NCBI GenBank assembly: GCA_018662005.1 | Contig: JABJHA010000002.1 | Location: forward strand, 186,001 to 250,000 | From: Rhodospirillaceae bacterium | GTDB lineage: Bacteria; Pseudomonadota; Alphaproteobacteria; Rhodospirillales; JABHCV01 | Direction of reading: 5' to 3' | Length of the DNA stretch: 64,000 nucleotides | Shown here: positions 45,705 to 54,669 of the stretch, in pieces | How the letters are laid out: the number at the start of each line of letters is the position of its first letter | How positions within the stretch are numbered: the first letter of the stretch is position 1 | The notes under the pieces: model-generated | The model's input: the letters and a program-made list of their open reading frames with translations, nothing else | Databases searched by the model: none | Told to the model about the DNA's origin: nothing | Translations under genes and position numbers: made by a program

Positions 45705-46499
45705 TCAGGACTTCTTCTTTTTGCTTCGGTCCTGGAATTTTTTTATCCGTTCGTCTATTTCGTCTTTTGCCATCGATGTTGCACGTTGGAAACTTACCTG
45801 TTCAAGCCACAAAGCTTCCTGATAAGGCAGTTCGAGCCCCATTTCGGCGACTTCCTTGATAAGGCGCACAGCTGTCTGACCATTCTCACTGATAGCCTGG
45901 GCAATTTTAACAGTTTCATCCAAAAGATCGTCAGCGGGGACCACCTTCTGGACAAGACCCAGGCGCAATGCTTCCTGGGCATCAACAGGCTCACCCGTGA
46001 ACATCATCAACAAGGCGTTACTCATGCCAATGAGGCGCGGCAGGGTTTGGGTGCCGCCGCCGCCCGGTAAAGCGCCAAGCTTTGATTCCGGAAGTCCCAA
46101 CATGGCGTTGTCGGCGCAAATTCTGATATCACAGCCCAGGGCCAGTTCAAGGCCACCACCAAGAGCGTAGCCATTAATGGCGGCGATGGAGGGTTTTTTA
46201 CATCCCCAGGAATGTGGGGTCGCAAAGTACTTGTCCCGCGTTTCAGCATTCCAATGTAGATAATCCGGCGCTTTTTTTATGTCGATACCGGCTGAAAAAT
46301 GTTTTCCTTCGGCCGCATAGATCAGCACACGAAGATCGTCATCGGCTTCAAATTCCGCCAGACGTTCGCGATTTTCCAGCATGGACTCCAGTGAGAATGA
46401 ATTCATCGCCTTCGGTCGATTAAGGGTCAGGATGGCGACACCCCCGCGCTTTTCCCATTTAAGGGGTTCAACGTCATCTTGTGCTTTGTCTTCGCTCAT
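45705..46499 (-). CDS. Enoyl-CoA hydratase (crotonase family)
   Basis: 264 residues. The oxyanion hole is formed by HFSAGIDIKK and YALGGGLELALGCD. Both hydratase glutamates appear present: Glu in GGGLELA, and Glu in GLPESKLGALPGGGGTQ. It therefore fits a true hydratase, such as cyclohex-1-ene-1-carboxyl-CoA hydratase (BadK), and not the ring-cleaving BadI type. A Lys-rich tail (KKKKS) ends the protein. Confidence 0.9.
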   Translation of the reverse strand: MSEDKAQDDVEPLKWEKRGGVAILTLNRPKAMNSFSLESMLENRERLAEFEADDDLRVLIYAAEGKHFSAGIDIKKAPDYLHWNAETRDKYFATPHSWGCKKPSIAAINGYALGGGLELALGCDIRICADNAMLGLPESKLGALPGGGGTQTLPRLIGMSNALLMMFTGEPVDAQEALRLGLVQKVVPADDLLDETVKIAQAISENGQTAVRLIKEVAEMGLELPYQEALWLEQVSFQRATSMAKDEIDERIKKFQDRSKKKKS

Positions 46500-46517
46500 T
46501 ATTCGGTGCTCCTTGCG

Positions 46518-47282
46518 TCAGTGATCAAGGATGAAACGACTAACCAGATTGTTGGTCGTCTCGGTTTCTTCCCAGTGCATGCAATGGCCAGCGCCTGAGA
46601 TAATTTCAAGTTCAGACCCGGGTATGGCATCGGCAATCATTTGCGAAGCCTTTGGCGGACAATATATATCCTTGTCCCCGGCAATCACCAATGTCGGTTT
46701 ATTTATTTTACCCAGATCCTGAATGATCGGTTCCGTGCTAAGGCGCAACATGGCCCGCCCGGCATTTAAGTAACCTTCCGGGTCCCTGACGGCATTGATA
46801 CGAATATTTTGATATTCGCTAATCAATGCCTCGTCACCGTTACCAATACATCCACGACCGTCTTCCATCGCTATGGATCGAAAAACGTCAAGCCCGCCCT
46901 TTTCGACTTGTGCGATGCGGCTTTCAAAATACTCGACGCCGGGACGACCGACCACACACGAACTGGCGACGAGCACAAGGCCGGCTACCATGTCCGGGAA
47001 ATCCAGTGCGAAGCGCTGGGAAATAACGCCACCCATGGAAAAGCCGACAAGCCAGACAGGCCCCGCACCCGCGGCGCTGACTATCTGGGCCAGGTCATCG
47101 GCCATCTGATCGACGGTTCCATTTGCCGCCCCGACGGGACTGGCGCCAAAACCCCTGATGTCATAGGTAATGACATTCATTGAGTCCCTGAACGCAGGAA
47201 CCTGTCGATCCCAGACCGAGCGATCATCACAAAGCCCGTGGATCAGGACCGCGGTTTTCGGATGGATCAGATTGTCAAACAT
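46518..47282 (-). CDS. Alpha/beta hydrolase
   Basis: 254 residues. The oxyanion stretch is LIHGLCDDRSVWD, the nucleophile elbow GFSMGGVIS, the acid Asp in AGDKDIYCPP, and His in SGAGHCMHWEE. It resembles 3-oxoadipate enol-lactonase-type and C-C bond hydrolases. In this operon, which lacks a BadI-like ketohydrolase, it could open a ring or cleave a lactone or thioester; this is inference from absence. Confidence 0.88.
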   Translation of the reverse strand: MFDNLIHPKTAVLIHGLCDDRSVWDRQVPAFRDSMNVITYDIRGFGASPVGAANGTVDQMADDLAQIVSAAGAGPVWLVGFSMGGVISQRFALDFPDMVAGLVLVASSCVVGRPGVEYFESRIAQVEKGGLDVFRSIAMEDGRGCIGNGDEALISEYQNIRINAVRDPEGYLNAGRAMLRLSTEPIIQDLGKINKPTLVIAGDKDIYCPPKASQMIADAIPGSELEIISGAGHCMHWEETETTNNLVSRFILDH

Positions 47283-47293
47283 ATCGCCCTATA

Positions 47294-48295
47294 TCACTTC
47301 AGGTGTTTGATAAGCTGATCGCTGATTTGCTCCATACGGGCCAGCCTGCCCATACCACCGGCCCGGAACGCCAGGGTAACGCCGTGAAGACCCAGGGTTT
47401 CAAGTTCCTTGATGTTTTCAAGGCAATCGTCCGGTGTGCCCACTAAGGCTACCCAATCGATAAATTCCGGCGATAGAACACCTTTGTGGGTGGCGTGCGA
47501 TGACATGTGCTCCAGTTTGTCATAAGCATCGTAGGCCCGATCGAAATCCTCCTGGAAGGGGGCCATGAAATCGGGACGCACTTTCCACTTGGCGAAACTT
47601 TCGGCCTGCGACGCGGCCCAGTGCGAGACGTCATCGCGAGCCGCATCACGGTCTTCATTCATGCTGATGGCCGCCCACAGATGAAGCTGAATTTCACTGA
47701 AATCGCGGCCCACTTCGTCGGCGCCCTTGCGCACCTGGCTGATCTGCCACTCGGTAAAGTCTTTGTTGGCGCCGCCCATCAAAATGGCGCCATCGGCGAC
47801 ACGACCTACCATTTGCAGAATTTTTGGCTGATTGGCTGCAACGAAAACGGGAATGCGACCGGTTGCCGTCGTCAGGCGATACGGGTCACCATGTGGGCCT
47901 TCGACTTCCTTGCCCTCACACATGTCATGGATGTCGTTGATTGATTGCTCAAGGTCTTTAATCTTCGACGGCTTCAGGCCGACCTGATGAACAGCGGTCC
48001 AGCCTGAACCAAGGCCGATCACCGCCCGGCCATTGCTGACTTCGTTTAAAGCGGTGAATGAACAAGCTATGGTTGAAGGATGACGGGTTATTGGATTGGT
48101 CACGCCCGTCGCCAGCAAAATATCTGATGTGTTAACGGCGCATAACGGCAGGGCGGTATAACAATCCTTCATGGACATCTGAACGTCGGCTATCCAAGCG
48201 CTGTCGAAACCCAGCCTCTCGGCATTCTGGACAACCTCAACAGTGTGGGAAATAGGCTCGCGCGGACTAATCCCAAGTGATGTTCCAACCTTCAT
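47294..48295 (-). CDS. LLM-class, probably F420-dependent oxidoreductase
   Basis: 333 residues of the luciferase-like/Mer fold. DSAWIADVQMSMKDC, ATGVTNPITRHPSTIAC, NGRAVIGLGSGWTAVHQVG and PVFVAANQPKILQMVGRVAD are the Mer-like motifs found in F420-using members. Flavin-dependent LLM enzymes share the fold, so the cofactor is not proven. F420 is supported by the F420 biosynthesis genes in the same window and by a shared upstream motif. It is the first gene of the operon 48295 to 41988. Confidence 0.85.
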   Translation of the reverse strand: MKVGTSLGISPREPISHTVEVVQNAERLGFDSAWIADVQMSMKDCYTALPLCAVNTSDILLATGVTNPITRHPSTIACSFTALNEVSNGRAVIGLGSGWTAVHQVGLKPSKIKDLEQSINDIHDMCEGKEVEGPHGDPYRLTTATGRIPVFVAANQPKILQMVGRVADGAILMGGANKDFTEWQISQVRKGADEVGRDFSEIQLHLWAAISMNEDRDAARDDVSHWAASQAESFAKWKVRPDFMAPFQEDFDRAYDAYDKLEHMSSHATHKGVLSPEFIDWVALVGTPDDCLENIKELETLGLHGVTLAFRAGGMGRLARMEQISDQLIKHLK

Positions 48296-48394
48296 CTCGA
48301 TATCCTCCTATGGCAGGTCTCCGGAACTGGTGATTGATTCCGGTTTTTGCATGTTTTACAGCTTCATTAGGGAATAATGAGATGTCTTTAAGGC

Positions 48395-48427
48395 GTAAAC
48401 TTGTAAAAGGATTGCGGTCACGTAACA
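48395..48427 (-). promoter_or_regulatory. 33-bp regulon motif, copy B (LLM operon)
   Basis: On the minus strand it begins TGTTACG and ends CCTTTTACAAGTTTAC. It is 99 bp upstream of the LLM start and reads toward that gene. Its last 15 bases are identical to copy A, and 23 of 33 columns are identical in all three copies. Confidence 0.8.
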
Positions 48428-48433
48428 AATAAT

Positions 48434-49369
48434 TCATGTCACGTTGGCAGCCCTCACGACAGAAGCACCGGCAGCCACATCCTTGATAATCCAGTCGAAA
48501 AATTTCTGGACGTTCGGGGTTAACGTTTTGCCGTTGGGAACGATCAGATAAACGGCGAAACTTGTCATCCGGGCGTATTCAATGGGCCGCACAAGCAGTC
48601 CTTTCGATAATAAATTATCGATGATTTCGCTAAAACCCAGAAACACACCCTGGCCATCAAGGGCAGCCTGTATGACGCTGGCATAGCTGTCGAACCCGAA
48701 GCTGCGGATTGTTGGCGGCAATTCCAGATCAAACTCTTCCATCCACCAGGTCCAGTTTTCCTGGGCATGTTGGCCATGTAAATGCAGCAGCACTTGGTTT
48801 GTAAGATCAGCCGGTGTTTTCATGGCAGTGGCGTTTTGAATATATTCCGGCGAGCACACCGGAAACGCTTCGACGTCAAACAAATGGGTCGCTTTGAACC
48901 CCGGCCAATTGCCGTGGCCATAGCGGAAGCCAACATCAATGCCTTCGCCAAGCATATCGGGTAGGGAGTCGGATACGTGAACGCGGATTTCCAGTTCAGG
49001 ATATTTTTCATGAAAGCGGGGAAAACGGGGCGTTAACCAGAACGAGGTAATAGCGATCGTCCCGGTTATGGCAATCTTGGAGGGTTCTTTCAAATTTTGC
49101 AGGCTAACCGTTAACTGGGCGATATTCTCAAGCCCCTCGTTGACCACGAACTGGAATTCTTCTCCCGCTTTGGTCAGTTCCAGAGCCCGATACAGCCTGT
49201 TAAAAAGTTTCAGGCCCAGATAGTCCTCAAGTATGCGGATTTGCCGACTTACGGCCTCGCGGCTGATAAGCAATTCCTGACCTGCACGAGTAAAACTTAA
49301 GTGGCGGGCGGAAGCTTCAAATGCCACAAGGCTGTTCACAGGCGGCAATCTGGAGCGTAAACTTGGCAT
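48434..49369 (-). CDS. LysR-family transcriptional regulator
   Basis: 311 residues. The N-terminal winged HTH (LVAFEASARHLSFTRAGQEL, then LISREAVSRQIRILEDYLGL) is GcvA-like. The C-terminal effector-binding domain follows (IAITGTIAITSFWLTPRFPR). It lies between two operons of opposite direction. A copy of the 33-bp motif begins 9 bp upstream of its ATG and another lies just beyond its stop codon. It is the natural candidate to bind all three motif copies, including its own promoter (inference). Confidence 0.93.
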   Translation of the reverse strand: MPSLRSRLPPVNSLVAFEASARHLSFTRAGQELLISREAVSRQIRILEDYLGLKLFNRLYRALELTKAGEEFQFVVNEGLENIAQLTVSLQNLKEPSKIAITGTIAITSFWLTPRFPRFHEKYPELEIRVHVSDSLPDMLGEGIDVGFRYGHGNWPGFKATHLFDVEAFPVCSPEYIQNATAMKTPADLTNQVLLHLHGQHAQENWTWWMEEFDLELPPTIRSFGFDSYASVIQAALDGQGVFLGFSEIIDNLLSKGLLVRPIEYARMTSFAVYLIVPNGKTLTPNVQKFFDWIIKDVAAGASVVRAANVT

Positions 49370-49377
49370 GAATGTAT

Positions 49378-49410
49378 TGTTACGTAATCATAAACCTTTT
49401 ACAAGTTTAC
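49378..49410 (+). promoter_or_regulatory. 33-bp regulon motif, copy A (LysR/molybdoenzyme promoter)
   Basis: TGTTACG, seven variable bases, then AAACCTTTTACAAGTTTAC. On the other strand the second half contains GTAAAC-N9-GTTTAT, an inverted repeat as expected for LysR-type proteins. It lies 9 bp from the LysR start and 78 bp upstream of the molybdoenzyme FAD-subunit start. Confidence 0.82.
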
Positions 49411-49488
49411 TAATCTGGGGGAACAAGCAATTACTGGCTTATAAGCAATAAATTAGCCCTGTAAATTCAGCCTGGAGGTGGAATTTTT

Positions 49489-50400
49489 TTGTCAGAACCT
49501 TCTTCCGTACTTCCGGCCAGTAATTTGCCCGAGCTTGATCTGCACTGCCCGACAACTCTTGATGATGCCTTCACCGGTCTGGCCAATGGCGCTCACCCCT
49601 TGGCCGGAGGCACCGATGTCCTGTTATGGGCCTCCCAGCGAGGCGAGCCCCGGCAACTGGTATGGACGGGAGCCATCCCGGAGCTGCAAACCATAGAGGC
49701 CAACGTCGACAACTTTCGGGTAGGCGCCGCCGTGCCAATCGCCCGCCTCGTCCGTTCGTCTTCTTTTCGCACCGCCGCCCCCGCCGTGACCGAAGGGGCG
49801 CAATCAATCGGTTCCGTTCAAATTCGCAATCAGGCGACACTGATGGGGAATGTCTGCACCGCCTCGCCGGCCGGTGACACACTGCCGGGACTTCTTGTCC
49901 ACGATGGTATTGTGGAAATTGCCAGCGGCGATGGGAGCCGCCGCCAGGTCAAGCTGGTCGATTTCCTGATCGGCCCCGGCCAAACCGGCCTGAAAGCCGG
50001 TGAACTTTGCATCGCCATATCCCTGACACCACTGGCTGCGGGAGAAATCAGTTTTTATAAAAGGTTTACGGAGCGCAACGCCCTGGACCTGGCATTTGCC
50101 AGCGTCGCCGCCCGCCTTAAATTCGAGCCCGACGGTGTTACGGTCAACGCCGCCCGGCTGGCGCTTGGCGCCGTCGGGCCGGTTGTCATCGACGCCAGCG
50201 AGGCTGCGGCAATTCTTATCGGTAAACCATTGACGGTTCAGGCAATGCAAAAGTGCGCTGGAGGCGCTGCGGAAATCTGTGCACCGATCACCGATCATCG
50301 AGCCAGCGCCGATTACCGTCGTCAATTAATCAAGGTTCTGGTTGCAGATGTGATCACTGAAACGGGACTTCGGGCAAATTCAGTAACGGAGCAAACATGA
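49489..50400 (+). CDS. Molybdenum hydroxylase FAD subunit (CoxM/HcrB-like)
   Basis: 303 residues of the xanthine dehydrogenase medium-subunit family. The FAD motifs are HPLAGGTDVLLWA and SIGSVQIRNQATLMGNVCTA. The start is TTG, placed 11 nt after GGAGG. It carries electrons from the Fe-S subunit to the final acceptor. It overlaps the next gene by 4 bp, giving a coupled three-subunit operon. Confidence 0.9.
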   Translation: MSEPSSVLPASNLPELDLHCPTTLDDAFTGLANGAHPLAGGTDVLLWASQRGEPRQLVWTGAIPELQTIEANVDNFRVGAAVPIARLVRSSSFRTAAPAVTEGAQSIGSVQIRNQATLMGNVCTASPAGDTLPGLLVHDGIVEIASGDGSRRQVKLVDFLIGPGQTGLKAGELCIAISLTPLAAGEISFYKRFTERNALDLAFASVAARLKFEPDGVTVNAARLALGAVGPVVIDASEAAAILIGKPLTVQAMQKCAGGAAEICAPITDHRASADYRRQLIKVLVADVITETGLRANSVTEQT

Positions 50401-50852
50401 CAAAAAGCCAATTTCTTCATGTGAATGGCGCCCGTCATGAAATTTCTGCGGCCTGGACGGGGCGACGGCTGCTTGATTTTTTGCGTAATGAGCTGAATTT
50501 GCTGGCCACCAAGGAAGGCTGTGGCGAAGGTGATTGCGGTGCTTGCACAGTGCTTGTTGATGGCGAGCCTGTATGTTCGTGTCTGCTTTTATGCGGGGTA
50601 GTCGCCTCGAGAACCGTGACCACCCTGGAAGGCCTTCCGGATGAACTGGTGGCCAGGTTTGGTCAAGACTGCGAGGCCAAAGGGGGCGTTCAGTGCGGCT
50701 TTTGTACCGGTGGAATCGCCATGATGAACGCCTGGATTGAAGGCGGTGGGACGGAAACGGGAACGGAGCCATTGGCGAAACTTCTGGAAGGCAACATTTG
50801 CCGGTGTGGCGGATATCAGCAAATACATGATATGTTGAAAAAAAGCCCATGA
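50397..50852 (+). CDS. Molybdenum hydroxylase [2Fe-2S] subunit (CoxS/HcrC-like)
   Basis: 151 residues. A plant-type [2Fe-2S] motif (GCGEGDCGACTVLVDGEPV, then CSC) near 40-62 is followed by the C-terminal helical [2Fe-2S] site (CGFCTGGIAMMNAW, then GNICRCGGYQQI). This is the standard small subunit of molybdenum hydroxylases. It overlaps both neighbours by 4 bp. Confidence 0.93.
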   Translation: MTKSQFLHVNGARHEISAAWTGRRLLDFLRNELNLLATKEGCGEGDCGACTVLVDGEPVCSCLLLCGVVASRTVTTLEGLPDELVARFGQDCEAKGGVQCGFCTGGIAMMNAWIEGGGTETGTEPLAKLLEGNICRCGGYQQIHDMLKKSP

Positions 50853-53062
50853 ACGCTCCCCTTCCAAAATCAGCCGCGACCGTATGGGACAAGGCGACAG
50901 GAAAGTCTCGCTACACCGCCGACCTGATTCCACCCGGGACAATCGTCGCCGGAATGGCCCGCAGCCCCCATGCCTTCGCCCGGGTGACAGGTATCAATAC
51001 GGCTGAAACCCTGAAAATCCCCGGCGTCCTTGGCGTCTTCACGGCAGAAGATTTCGAAGGTATTGCCTTAGGCCATCAACAGCCCGACCAGCCCGTCTTG
51101 TCATCCGTCGCCCGCTATTATGGCGATGGCGTTGCCGCCGTTGCTGCAAGGGACCTGGAATCCCTGCGGCTGGGCCTTGAAGCGCTACACATCGACTACG
51201 AGGTTTTGCCCCATGTCTGTACCTTTGATCAGGCGCTTGCTGCCGAAATCCCGGTCCATCAATCCTGCCCGGATAATGTCGCCTTCAAGTTTGCGTCATC
51301 ACCGGGAGATTACGATGCCGCCGCTGCCCGGGTCGCGTTATGGGTCGAGGGAACTTTCGAGACCCAGGCCGTGCCCCATGCGGCCCTGGAACCCCGGGCC
51401 TGCCTGGTTCGTATCGATGGCGATGAGCTTGAACTGACAACGGCGACCCATGCGCCATCCGTCATTGTCGAACAATACCGGCAAATCGTCGAAAGCTGGG
51501 GCGCAAGGCTTGAAATCATCACCCCTGATATCGGCGGCTCATTCGGTGCCCGCTGGGAACATCCGACCCATCTTGTCTGTTTGCTGTTCGCCCACAGGCT
51601 GGGCCGGGATGTCGCCATGGTCCTGCCCCGACGCGAAGATATGATTGATGGGCGGACCCGCCTGGCCATGCGCATTCACACGCGCTTAGGCGCCACCGCA
51701 GACGGCGAATTTCTGGTCAAGGAGACGACGGTTCTGGCCGATAACGGCGCTTATTCCCTGCATGGGCCGCCAGTAACAATGGCCGCCATGATACGGGGCG
51801 ACAATATTTATCGGTTTTCCGCGATCAGGGCCGAAGCACAACTTGTTTATACCAACACCATGCCGTCGGAATGCTTCAGGGGGTTCGGCATTCCCCAATC
51901 GTCCTTTGCACTGGAACAACTGATTGATGAATTGGCGCGCCGACTGGACATGGACCCGGTGGCGTTGCGCCGCAAGAATGCCAGCCGCTCCGGCGACACC
52001 ACCATCCACGGTTGGGAAGTCGGCAGTTGCGGCATGGATGAATGCCTCGATGCCGTCGCCAGCCGAATGGATGCCCACAAACAAAGCGAAAACCCACCAG
52101 GCGATGAGCGTTTAAGAACAGGTTATGGCGTTTCAGCGGTCATGCATTGTATCAGCAACCGCGGCTATGACGCCCGCTTCGACAAGGCATATGTCTCCTT
52201 GAAACTGCGCCCGGACGGGACAATTGAAATCAGTTCCGGAGAGGTTGAAGTTGGCGCTGGCACGGTCGAGGTTCTGAAAAGCATCGTCGCGGGCGAACTT
52301 TCCATGGATCGCGAAAAATTAAATGTGGTTCTGGGCCATACGCCCAGCGGACCTTACGGGCTTGGCAGTTTTGCCAGCCGCACATCGTTTTTTGCCGGCG
52401 CCGCGGCCATTGACGCCTGCTTACAATTCAAAACCGCCTGCAACCAGATCGCCGCAGAACATGAATTAAAAGAAAATGCGTCGGTGGCGGAGGTTGTCAA
52501 TCTGGTCCAGAAACGTAGCCTGAATGAAAAAATTGATGTGACCGGTTGTTATGAACCAAAAGGTGTCGTGGTGCCCGATCAATCCGGATATGGCAACATC
52601 TCGCCCGCCTATACCTTCTCTGTTCACGGGTGTTGTGTGCAGGTCGACAAACTGACCGGCAAAGTAACCGTTCAGCAATATTGGGCGGCCCACGATTCAG
52701 GAACCATCATTAATCCCCAGGGCGCTATCGGACAGGTTATCGGCGGTGTCACTCAGGGGTTGGGTTTTGCCTTAAGTGAAGAAGCAGCCGTCGGCGAAAA
52801 TGGACAATTGCTTAACCCCGGATATTTAGACGACCGGGTCGCAACATTCCCCGACGCGGTTCCCATTGATGTTATTTTCGTCCCGACGACGGAAGAGGCC
52901 GGACCCGGTGGGGCCAAGACAATCGGCGAGCAGCCGATTATTCCGGTCGCCGGATGTGTCGCCAATGCTGTTTATGATGCTATTGGAGTCAGGCAATATA
53001 AGTTGCCCATGAAACCCGAGCGTGTCTGGCGCACGCTTCAGGACCAACAATCTAAGGAATAG
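50849..53062 (+). CDS. Molybdenum hydroxylase catalytic subunit (xanthine dehydrogenase family)
   Basis: 737 residues. The Moco-binding parts include DIGGSFGARWEHPTHLVC, ECFRGFGIPQSSFALEQLID, and near the C-terminus EAGPGGAKTIGEQPIIP, where Glu is the catalytic base. It hydroxylates a carbon next to an electron-poor position. It lacks the CODH active-site loop of CoxL form I as far as I can see, so an aromatic, N-heterocyclic or acyl-CoA substrate such as in 4-hydroxybenzoyl-CoA reductase (HcrA) is possible. The exact role is open. Confidence 0.9.
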   Translation: MNAPLPKSAATVWDKATGKSRYTADLIPPGTIVAGMARSPHAFARVTGINTAETLKIPGVLGVFTAEDFEGIALGHQQPDQPVLSSVARYYGDGVAAVAARDLESLRLGLEALHIDYEVLPHVCTFDQALAAEIPVHQSCPDNVAFKFASSPGDYDAAAARVALWVEGTFETQAVPHAALEPRACLVRIDGDELELTTATHAPSVIVEQYRQIVESWGARLEIITPDIGGSFGARWEHPTHLVCLLFAHRLGRDVAMVLPRREDMIDGRTRLAMRIHTRLGATADGEFLVKETTVLADNGAYSLHGPPVTMAAMIRGDNIYRFSAIRAEAQLVYTNTMPSECFRGFGIPQSSFALEQLIDELARRLDMDPVALRRKNASRSGDTTIHGWEVGSCGMDECLDAVASRMDAHKQSENPPGDERLRTGYGVSAVMHCISNRGYDARFDKAYVSLKLRPDGTIEISSGEVEVGAGTVEVLKSIVAGELSMDREKLNVVLGHTPSGPYGLGSFASRTSFFAGAAAIDACLQFKTACNQIAAEHELKENASVAEVVNLVQKRSLNEKIDVTGCYEPKGVVVPDQSGYGNISPAYTFSVHGCCVQVDKLTGKVTVQQYWAAHDSGTIINPQGAIGQVIGGVTQGLGFALSEEAAVGENGQLLNPGYLDDRVATFPDAVPIDVIFVPTTEEAGPGGAKTIGEQPIIPVAGCVANAVYDAIGVRQYKLPMKPERVWRTLQDQQSKE

Positions 53063-53072
53063 AGGCAAAGGC

Positions 53073-53822
53073 ATGGTTGAATTTATTGAAGTGGAGCTTA
53101 GGGACCGGGTCGTTGCCATAACCCTGAACCGGCCACAGCGCAAAAATGCCTTGTCCCTGGAATTGCTGGGCGACTTAAATGATGCCCTTGCAAACATTGT
53201 TGCTGAAGAGGTGAGCGCGGTGGTCCTGACCGGTGCCGGAGATTGCTTCAGCGCGGGCGGCGATTTCACCACCCTGACAGGGACGATTGACGATCTTGCC
53301 GTCGATGAAGGGATCGAGGCGGCGACGAGCGCAATCCGAAACTTGCCCGTTCCCGTTATTGCCGCCATCAATGGACCTTGCATGGGCGGGGCCTTTGACC
53401 TGGCCATGAGTTGCGATGTCCGGTTAGCGTCCGAGCAAGCTGTTTTTCAGGTTCCGGCAACCCGCTTAGGATTGCTCTACAATCCCCGGTCCATCGCCCG
53501 GTTGCGCCTGTTACTTGGCCGTGACGCGGTTTTTCGGATCATGATCATGGGGGAACGGCTTGACGCCCAAGCCGCCCTCAAAGACGGGATCGTCTCGCAA
53601 GTCATTGCCGGGGACGGCTGTCTCAAAGCAGCCATGGTCGTGGCCGAAAGCACGCACGCCAATGTCCCCGCCGCCGTCGCCGCCACCAAGGGTTTCCTCA
53701 ATGCCTTCGACGGAGATAATTTTGACCCTGCCCACTGGCAGAAAGTATATGAAGAGCTGCTGTCGTCACCGGCAAGAGCTGCCGCTGTCAGCAAGGCCAA
53801 AGACCGGCACGGAAAATCATAA
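53073..53822 (+). CDS. Crotonase-family protein lacking the hydratase glutamates
   Basis: 249 residues from the ATG at 53073, with GAGG upstream; a longer frame to 53022 overlaps the molybdoenzyme gene. DCFSAGGDFTTL and CMGGAFDLAMSCD form the oxyanion hole. The position of the first catalytic Glu is Asp (GGAFDLA) and the second is Ala (FQVPATRLGLL). A normal hydratase reaction is therefore unlikely; isomerase, hydrolase or dehalogenase chemistry is possible. It ends the molybdoenzyme operon and converges on cofE. Confidence 0.85.
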   Translation: MVEFIEVELRDRVVAITLNRPQRKNALSLELLGDLNDALANIVAEEVSAVVLTGAGDCFSAGGDFTTLTGTIDDLAVDEGIEAATSAIRNLPVPVIAAINGPCMGGAFDLAMSCDVRLASEQAVFQVPATRLGLLYNPRSIARLRLLLGRDAVFRIMIMGERLDAQAALKDGIVSQVIAGDGCLKAAMVVAESTHANVPAAVAATKGFLNAFDGDNFDPAHWQKVYEELLSSPARAAAVSKAKDRHGKS

Positions 53823-53841
53823 TATCCTGGCCCAGGATATT
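53821..53841. terminator. Palindrome covering two convergent stop codons
   Basis: AATATCCTGG-C-CCAGGATATT is a perfect 10-bp inverted repeat. Its left end is part of the crotonase TAA and its right end touches the cofE TAA on the other strand. It probably serves as a bidirectional terminator, although no long T-run follows on either side. Confidence 0.6.
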
Positions 53842-54611
53842 TACCTGAACAGGTCCATGTCCTTCGGGCGGACCAGTGAGCCCGCCCCGGAATCCGGTTG
53901 ATCCCAGGAAAAATCACCGCGAATAATCACCACCGGTTGTTTATCGGCCCCCTGTCCATGTAAAAGTGCTGCCGCCGAAGCCAGTTCATCGGCGATCGCC
54001 TGTTGGCTGACCTTCAGTTCGCGACCGAACAAATCCTCGTCACCGCGCAAATCCAACAAGGCCGGAATTCCGGCGACGCCAATAGCGATACCGGTTGTTC
54101 CCATGCGCCAGGGCCGGCCAAGGCTGTCGCTGATGATCACCGCCACATCGGCACCGCTAAGGTCCAACAGCCGGGCCCGGATTTCCTGACATGACTTATC
54201 AGGATCGACGGGCAGCAGAAGGACATTTTCCTGGCCCCCTTCGGAGCGAACGTTTGAGCGGTCCAGCCCGGCATTGGCCAGGATGACACCGGTGTGATGG
54301 ACGACGATCAGAATATCGGGGACGGCGCGTAGAACTTCTACTGATTCCGACAGGATCAGTTCCACCTCACGGGGGTCCTTGCCGCATTGATCGGCGACGT
54401 CCCGGGCCCTGGGCGATGGCGTCACCTGGTTTAAGTCAACGGTTCGTCCTTCGATCTTGGAGATCACCTTCTGGGCAATTACTACAATATCACCACTCGC
54501 CAGATTGCGGCCCAGTGCGGCAACGCCTTCAATGATCGGTTCTGCCAGATCGTCACCGGGTTCCATCAAGGCTAAATGGGGAACGGCATAGGATTCAAAT
54601 GAGGACGCCAT
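53841..54611 (-). CDS. cofE: Coenzyme F420-0:L-glutamate ligase
   Basis: 256 residues of the CofE/FbiB N-terminal family. GDIVVIAQKVISKIEGRTVD, ILSESVEVLR, VHHTGVILANAGLDRSNV and VIISDSLGRPWRMGTTGIAIG are family hallmarks. It adds glutamate residues to F420-0. The C-terminal nitroreductase-like domain of mycobacterial FbiB is absent. It is transcribed alone on the minus strand, divergent from the FrhB-like operon, with motif copy C 59 bp upstream. The ATG at 54611 is preferred over the TTG at 54617. Confidence 0.93.
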   Translation of the reverse strand: MASSFESYAVPHLALMEPGDDLAEPIIEGVAALGRNLASGDIVVIAQKVISKIEGRTVDLNQVTPSPRARDVADQCGKDPREVELILSESVEVLRAVPDILIVVHHTGVILANAGLDRSNVRSEGGQENVLLLPVDPDKSCQEIRARLLDLSGADVAVIISDSLGRPWRMGTTGIAIGVAGIPALLDLRGDEDLFGRELKVSQQAIADELASAAALLHGQGADKQPVVIIRGDFSWDQPDSGAGSLVRPKDMDLFR

Positions 54612-54669
54612 GGTCAAAACCTGTTTTTTGGTGGCAATTTCTTGATGAAAATAAGTGACATGAAACTTT

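Noticed and set aside
45705-46499. BadI-type ring-cleaving hydrolase
   Set aside because: The protein has both crotonase glutamates and a GGGLELA motif, while BadI-like enzymes follow the MenB pattern; hydratase fits better.
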